From Butyrivibrio sp. YAB3001 (GTDB taxonomy: Bacteria; Bacillota; Clostridia; Lachnospirales; Lachnospiraceae), in contig NZ_FOKR01000009.1 in NCBI RefSeq assembly GCF_900112195.1, positions 62,001-126,000 of the forward strand: a stretch of 64,000 nucleotides of DNA, in the 5' to 3' direction. This document shows, piece by piece, positions 60,860-64,000 of this stretch (within the stretch, counting starts at the first letter, position 1; every line of letters begins with the position of its first letter). The notes beneath the pieces were generated by a model that worked only from the letters and a program-made list of their open reading frames with translations, had not been told where the DNA came from and searched no databases. The translations under genes and the position numbers were made by a program.

Positions 60860-60922
60860 TGAAATAGCGTCAAAAAAATGGAAACCTGAAAAATTTTACA
60901 TCTTGGAATGAAATTTTGAATC

Positions 60923-60955
60923 AATGAGCTGGACTGATGTTCAGCTCATTTTTAC
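60923..60955 (+). terminator. Terminator after the hook gene
   Basis: AATGAGCTG with CAGCTCATT, then TTTTA. Confidence 0.85.
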
Positions 60956-60987
60956 GTGGAAACTGTGAAAATTTTATGAAAAAGTGG

Positions 60988-61016
60988 TTGTATTAATAAT
61001 CCGATGGGTATATATT
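60988..61016 (+). promoter_or_regulatory. Candidate promoter of the second riboswitch leader
   Basis: TTGTAT (60988-60993), 17-base spacer, TATATT (61011-61016), about 75 bases before the aptamer. Confidence 0.4.
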
Positions 61017-61089
61017 TATCTCACGCGGCAAAATAATCTTAGCTAAAAAAAAGTAAAATTAGCTTAATATAGTTAAGATTCATACTAAA

Positions 61090-61234
61090 TAAAGGGCAAA
61101 GCCATTGAAAGATGGTGACGCAAAGCTAAAGGGTCTTAAACGTTTCGGACGAAAGACAGCCAGTTGCTGGTGCTTGATAAAGCATCAATTATATGGCCGG
61201 CCTGTTAGTGATTAAACAGACGGTTATTTTTTTT
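61090..61234 (+). promoter_or_regulatory. Second c-di-GMP-I (GEMM) riboswitch with terminator
   Basis: Aptamer pieces: AAAGGGCAAAGCC, hairpin CCATTGAAAGATGG, TGACGCAAAGCTAAAGGGTC, a hairpin ending GAAAGAC, then AGCCAGTTGC. A terminator follows: a CCGGCCTGTT/AACAGACGG stem then a run of T (about 61196-61234). It shares the exact TGACGCAAAGCTAAAGGGTC core with the riboswitch in the mobile element. It leads the coiled-coil, lepB and surface-protein genes. Confidence 0.87.
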
Positions 61235-61362
61235 GAGAAGTTAAAGTGCGCGGTAGTTCAAGGATGAACGGATCACATTGGTAATGTGGTCATGTTACAG
61301 GGAGTTATTTCTTTTGCGACTGACGTAGCTTTGCATTTGCCTTAAACAGTTTTTTAACTGGA

Positions 61363-61401
61363 GGGGTATTCTGCATAGTTATGTTTCATGCAGAATACCC
61401 C
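61363..61401 (+). terminator. Second stem-loop in the leader
   Basis: Perfect 14-base stem GGGGTATTCTGCAT with ATGCAGAATACCCC, 11-base loop, then TTTCTTATT. It lies just before the ribosome site of the next gene, so the leader has two terminator-like structures in series; the gap 61235-61362 holds two smaller hairpins and no gene. Confidence 0.7.
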
Positions 61402-61432
61402 TTTCTTATTACGTAATTTAGGACAGAAACAA

Positions 61433-62086
61433 ATGGCAGACATAAATCTTAAAAAGCTTAGCAGAGCTGAGCTTCTGGAAATGATGATCTCATTTTCGGA
61501 GGAGACAGAGGCAGCCAAGCAGCATGAAAAAGAGCTCAAGGAAGAGCTCGAAAGAGAAAAACTTCAGATGCAGCATGAATTTGCGGAAGAAAGAGCTGCA
61601 ATGCTGAAAAGCTTTGATGATGAGAAAGCTGAGATGAGAGCCAAGTTCAACGAACAAAAAGCCCTTATGCAGCAGAAATTTGATAAAGATATTGCAGGAC
61701 TTAAGGCAAGACTTACCAGAGAAAAGAATGAAATGCAGCAGCAGGTTGATGACGCGCTTACTAAGATAGAAAACTCACAATCCCTTGCTGAAGCTTCAAT
61801 ACAGCTTGGCGGAATAATGGAATCAGCACAGAAGGCTGCAGATCTTTATGTCAACACTCTTAAAAAGAGTGCTGAAGAAGAGTACAAGGCTCTTATGAAG
61901 GAAATTCAGGAGAGCAAATTAAAGGTTAAGAGAGCAGAGGCGCTTCAGCTTAAAAAAATAGCTGAGATGACGGCAGCAGATCTGCCTGTCAGTGAAATAT
62001 CAAACAGCGCTTCTACTAAAGAAAGCAGTTCTAAAGATGCAGACAGTAAGCCTGTAAAACGCACCAGAAAGAAAAAAGATGAGTGA
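61433..62086 (+). CDS. Coiled-coil protein behind the second riboswitch
   Basis: 217 residues from the ATG at 61433 (AGGA upstream). The longer in-frame reading from 61388 lies in the hairpin. A short N-terminal helix ISFSEETEAAKQ leads into a 100-residue coiled coil (residues about 15-115, KELKEELEREKLQMQHE). A second helical block (about 120-185) and a Ser/Lys-rich basic end (KRTRKKKDE) follow. No signal peptide. The layout recalls DivIVA-like or tip-filament proteins but no family is certain. Its end overlaps lepB by 8 bases. Confidence 0.7.
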   Translation: MADINLKKLSRAELLEMMISFSEETEAAKQHEKELKEELEREKLQMQHEFAEERAAMLKSFDDEKAEMRAKFNEQKALMQQKFDKDIAGLKARLTREKNEMQQQVDDALTKIENSQSLAEASIQLGGIMESAQKAADLYVNTLKKSAEEEYKALMKEIQESKLKVKRAEALQLKKIAEMTAADLPVSEISNSASTKESSSKDADSKPVKRTRKKKDE

Positions 62087-62657
62087 AGAGAAGTTACAAA
62101 AGCCCTCATTGGAAGCATTAAAAAAAGAGCTTAAGAGGGAGAAGAACAAAAAAGAATATAGAAATGTTCTACGAAACACTCTTTTAGTAGTTGTTTTTGT
62201 GGCGGCGCTTGCAGTGCTGATCTCAAGCTTTTTCCTTACAGTATTAAAGGTTACGGGAGACAGCATGACGCCAACCCTTGAGACAGGGCAGATAGTAATA
62301 GCACAGAACAGTCAGGAATTTGAGGTTGGAGAGCTTTTAGCTTTTTATTATAACAACAAGGTATTGGTAAAAAGAGTAATCGGTTCACCGGGGGATTGGA
62401 TCGATATTGATGCAGACGGAAATGTTTCGGTAAACGGAATAACACTTGAAGAAAGCTATGCATCTGATAAAAGCCTGGATCCTACTGATATAACTTTTCC
62501 TTATCAGGTGCCTGAAAACAGGTGGTTTGTATTAGGAGATCACAGAAACGTTTCGATAGATTCAAGATCAAGCGTGGTGGGCTGTGTAACAAAAGAGCAG
62601 CTTATCGGGAAAGTAATCTTCAGAGTTTTTCCGTTTAAGGCATGCGGAAGACTTTGA
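62079..62657 (+). CDS. lepB: Signal peptidase I
   Basis: Membrane serine peptidase that removes signal peptides. 192 residues with one membrane segment (about 33-55), catalytic Ser62 in GDSMTPT, catalytic Lys98 in VKRVIGSPGD, and GDHRNVSIDSRS near 152. It overlaps the coiled-coil gene by 8 bases and precedes a large surface protein by 47 bases. A dedicated peptidase for the downstream surface protein is plausible, as in pilus clusters. Confidence 0.92.
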   Translation: MSEEKLQKPSLEALKKELKREKNKKEYRNVLRNTLLVVVFVAALAVLISSFFLTVLKVTGDSMTPTLETGQIVIAQNSQEFEVGELLAFYYNNKVLVKRVIGSPGDWIDIDADGNVSVNGITLEESYASDKSLDPTDITFPYQVPENRWFVLGDHRNVSIDSRSSVVGCVTKEQLIGKVIFRVFPFKACGRL

Positions 62658-62704
62658 TCGTAACAAAAGTTTGTTGGGATAAATAAATTTTAGAGGTAAT
62701 GGGA

Positions 62705-64000
62705 ATGCGCAAAACAGATCAGAATCGCGCAGAAAACTACATTAAGAAGCATCGTAACAACAGGAGATGGCTTGCCTTTGCATTATGTGTTTCGATTTTT
62801 ACCGGAACAGTAACCTTGTATATGCTAAACAAGCCTGCGACAGCTATGACAGAAGATGGTGCTAAGCAGGTAGGTCTTGTGCTAGAGACAGCAGATGATG
62901 AATTTGAACAGGGGCTCATCGAACAGATGAATAAATCAGCTGCTGAAAATGAAGAGGAAAAAGAAATATCGGAATCTGCAGAACAGGCTGAAGAAAGTGC
63001 AAGTGAAGGCTCTGAAACTTCAGAGAGTAATGATAATGCAACTTCTGAATCCGGAGAGGATAAGGAAGATTCATCTAAAGGTACTGATGAAAGCATAGAT
63101 GATTCTTCTAAAGAAGCTTCTGATGATGCAGCAAATGAGCAGTTATCCGATGAAGATAACGCATCAGATGAAAAGACTTCTGAATCAGATAAGAAGAGTG
63201 ATAATGCTGACAAAGATAAGTCATCAGACGATGAAAAAGCCGACAATGAATCTTCAAAAGAAGATGAGGCTAAGGATGAAGCTGATTCAGAGGATACTTC
63301 CGAAGATAAAGATAGCAAGAAGTCATCTAAGGATAAGAAGTCTAAGGATGGAAAATCCAAAGACACGAAGACTGATGAAGAGAAGATAAAGGAAGAGAAA
63401 TCTGAGGAAAAGGATTCTGACAAGAAAGAAAAAGAATTATCTTCTGAGGATATAGAGCTTTTAGAGGATGTTGTTCTTACTGTTTCCTATGTAGATGAGG
63501 ATGGAAATAGTATTGCGGATGAAAAAGAGATTAGTCTTTCAGACAGTCTCGATTTTGAAAGCGAAGCACCTAAGCTTGACGAATATACATTTAAGCAGGC
63601 AACCATCGATGAAACAATAATTCAAGTTATCACCGTCAAGAGGGATGAAGAGGAACACAGATATTACGAAGTAACTCTTGAGGATGGCAGCGTAGTTTCT
63701 ATTAAAGAAAACAAGACAGTAGTTCTTACCTATACTTCTGATAGCAAGGAAGAATCTGCTGAAGAAGAAAAAGATAAAAAAGAAGTAAGTTCAGTTAAGC
63801 TTACAGCAAGATATGTTGACAAGAATGGCGAAGAAATATCAGAAGCGTCAGAACTTAATGTTCTTGAAGAACTCTCAATTTCAAAGGATACAGCAGAGAA
63901 CATTGATGGTTATTTCTACACCGGTGCTGTATATGATGAAAAGAATGTTACAAAGATAACACCTATTTTCATGGATGAAGAAGAACTTGCTGCAGAATCT
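62705..64000 (+). CDS. Large surface protein, 3' end outside window
   Basis: 432 codons visible from ATG 62705 (AGAGGTAATGGGA upstream), still open at the window edge. A basic N-terminus (KKHRNNRRW) and membrane or signal segment (about 22-45) are followed by about 190 residues dominated by Ser, Glu, Asp and Lys. After about residue 255 come repeated beta modules starting VVLTVSYVDEDGNSIADE and SVKLTARYVDKNGEEISE, like MucBP/InlB-type surface repeats. It is the third gene of the riboswitch-led set and probably a c-di-GMP-controlled adhesin or pilin-like protein. Confidence 0.8.
   Translation, partial: MRKTDQNRAENYIKKHRNNRRWLAFALCVSIFTGTVTLYMLNKPATAMTEDGAKQVGLVLETADDEFEQGLIEQMNKSAAENEEEKEISESAEQAEESASEGSETSESNDNATSESGEDKEDSSKGTDESIDDSSKEASDDAANEQLSDEDNASDEKTSESDKKSDNADKDKSSDDEKADNESSKEDEAKDEADSEDTSEDKDSKKSSKDKKSKDGKSKDTKTDEEKIKEEKSEEKDSDKKEKELSSEDIELLEDVVLTVSYVDEDGNSIADEKEISLSDSLDFESEAPKLDEYTFKQATIDETIIQVITVKRDEEEHRYYEVTLEDGSVVSIKENKTVVLTYTSDSKEESAEEEKDKKEVSSVKLTARYVDKNGEEISEASELNVLEELSISKDTAENIDGYFYTGAVYDEKNVTKITPIFMDEEELAAES

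Noticed and set aside
61247-61297. tRNA-like 5' half (GTAGTTC...GAAC arm and a TTGGTAA loop) in the riboswitch leader
   Set aside because: The spacing between the arms is two bases too long, there is no T-arm or matching acceptor strand, and the second arm is better read as a 9-base hairpin with a GGT triloop.
62737-63423. 228-codon Ser-rich frame on the minus strand
   Set aside because: It mirrors the Ser/Glu/Asp/Lys repeats of the large surface protein on the plus strand, which has the ribosome site and signal segment.

Overview
The window looks like a chromosomal segment of a Lachnospiraceae bacterium, close to Butyrivibrio/Pseudobutyrivibrio. The grounds are AT-leaning DNA with strong AGGAGG-type ribosome sites, a GH3 beta-glucosidase with swapped domain order, GHKL/LytTR two-component genes, BspA-like and SH3 surface proteins, and plant-polysaccharide glycosidases. 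This placement rests on gene content only; no 16S gene is present.

Bases 1-19,150 are mostly housekeeping. They hold the end of a pyrimidine operon (pyrF, pyrE), small membrane proteins and an M29-type aminopeptidase. A purine operon follows (purE, purM, purN, purD) and runs by a 4-base overlap into an SH3-domain membrane protein. Next come a GntR regulator paired with clpC, a small conserved protein, and radA. After these lie a cluster of exported proteins, including one apparently intact and one apparently dead transglutaminase-like protein, and an orphan galactose-binding-type lipoprotein.

A tRNA-Pro gene (19,275-19,347) is the insertion point of an 8-kb integrative mobilizable element ending at 27,374. 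It carries a tyrosine integrase, a MobV-type relaxase, a RepL-type replication protein and a repressor. Its cargo is four membrane or exported proteins lying behind a c-di-GMP-I riboswitch with its own terminator. The 3' end of the tRNA is repeated at 27,353 and again at 50,984.

Bases 27,400-51,000 mix small unknown genes with a GHKL/LytTR pair and a divergent sugar operon (GH2, GPH symporter, GH3, membrane partner). They also hold an iron-siderophore-type ABC operon whose first permease gene contains an in-frame stop, and a GH78-like rhamnosidase of different base composition. A junk zone (47.4-51.0 kb) follows, with fragments of integrases, a helicase/PLD protein and a primase-like protein. 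It also contains a candidate type I toxin-antitoxin locus: a 30-residue hydrophobic peptide opposed by a convergent small RNA.

Bases 51,000-64,000 return to chromosome: a truncated GNAT gene, a Nudix-HD fusion, AraC regulator plus GH127 arabinofuranosidase, a tRNA-dihydrouridine synthase behind a perfect cre-like site, cysE, and a lone flagellar hook gene. A second c-di-GMP-I riboswitch leads into a coiled-coil protein, signal peptidase I and a large surface protein that runs off the window.
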